Part shown: positions 31,979 through 32,199 of the stretch, in pieces
Numbering within the stretch: the stretch's first letter is position 1
How the letters are laid out: each line of letters opens with the position of its first letter
Source of the DNA: Woeseiaceae bacterium
GTDB taxonomy: Bacteria; Pseudomonadota; Gammaproteobacteria; Steroidobacterales; Woeseiaceae
Assembly (NCBI GenBank): GCA_030065985.1
Contig: JASJCM010000036.1
Coordinates: forward strand, 1 to 32,199
Direction of reading: 5' to 3'
DNA length: 32,199 bases
The notes under the pieces: generated by a model
Database searches by the model: none
The model's input: the letters and a program-made list of their open reading frames with translations, nothing else
Told to the model about the DNA's origin: nothing
Program-made: the position numbers and the translations under genes

Positions 31979-32199
31979 ATGATGAGCGCTGCAAACCGAG
32001 CACTGTGTCTCGTCGCAGCGGCCCTCCTGATACTGGTTGGCTGCGGCGATACGCCCTCCGAGCCCAAAGCTGAGCTGCGGGCCTGGGTTGAAGCGGGTAT
32101 TGCCTCGATCGAAGCGAAGGAGCGGCGCGCCGCCGTCGGCATGGTGTCGGATGCTTACGTCGACGGCCGCGGCAACGAGCGCAGTGACCTCGACGCGAT
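31979..32199 (+). CDS. Lipoprotein, N-terminal part only
   Basis: Opens with ATGATG at 31979 and stays open to the window edge (73 residues visible). A lipoprotein signal (MMSAANRALCLVAAALLILVGC) ends in a lipobox at Cys22. The mature part begins with a charged helix (ELRAWVEAGIASIEAKERRAAVGMVSDAYVDGRGNERSDLDA). The helix followed by a VSDAYVD-type strand resembles the start of NTF2-like domains, a tentative idea. It is divergent from the DUF924 gene. The rest lies outside the window. Confidence 0.72.
   Translation, partial: MMSAANRALCLVAAALLILVGCGDTPSEPKAELRAWVEAGIASIEAKERRAAVGMVSDAYVDGRGNERSDLDA

Noticed and set aside
1..32199. tRNA, rRNA, CRISPR, IS elements or prophage
   Set aside because: I found no cloverleaf-like sequence, no regularly spaced repeats, no transposase or integrase, and no stretch with clearly different base composition.

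Overview
The window reads as a chromosomal segment of a GC-rich gammaproteobacterium. The order smg–dprA–LysM protein–def–fmt–rsmB on diverging strands, the priA–argS–SPOR block, and pntAB, ferrochelatase and FadI-like thiolase point to a free-living, respiring organism, possibly a Woeseia/Steroidobacter/Wenzhouxiangella-type lineage. That placement is inference from gene order and composition; no rRNA or other marker is present. Gene density is very high: no gap exceeds about 235 bases, and most co-directional neighbours overlap by 1 to 25 bases. I see no tRNA, rRNA, CRISPR array, insertion sequence, phage gene or plasmid gene.

Layout. 1–2397 (minus): start of smg, dprA and a LysM lipoprotein, with two hairpins between the last two. 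2631–9757 (plus): def, fmt and rsmB (formyl-Met processing and rRNA methylation), a DUF4390 exported protein, an NtrY-like membrane histidine kinase, an NtrX-like regulator with a decayed AAA+ domain, and a small membrane protein. 9754–15434 (minus): priA, argS, a SPOR-domain protein and a CapA-like lipoprotein. 15547–17187 (plus): a four-gene ECF-sigma operon (sigma factor, membrane protein resembling an anti-sigma factor, acidic secreted protein, basic DUF3106 secreted protein) closed by a strong terminator. 17298–20250: pntAB transhydrogenase with its own promoter. 20303–21864: an HNH nuclease and a 5'-3' exonuclease. 21970–26215: a tight run of Lon-like protease, Usp-like protein, fructosamine-kinase-family protein and haem-binding DUF3365 lipoprotein. 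26212–28061 (minus): ferrochelatase and a two-domain glyoxalase-fold protein. 28173–28604: a conserved-looking hypothetical protein whose 3' end overlaps a FadI-type thiolase (minus, 28533–29819). 29905–31248: MATE exporter. 31245–31907 (minus): DUF924 protein. 31979 to the end: start of a lipoprotein gene.

Most of the window is core housekeeping. The parts that deserve attention are: (i) the NtrX-like regulator, which has lost the GAFTGA loop, the Walker A lysine and other ATPase residues; (ii) the ECF-sigma operon with its oppositely charged pair of secreted proteins; (iii) the protease/deglycation-type operon at 21970–26215; and (iv) three clean intergenic palindromes (2502–2520, 21891–21910, 28107–28128) that look like operators for unidentified regulators.
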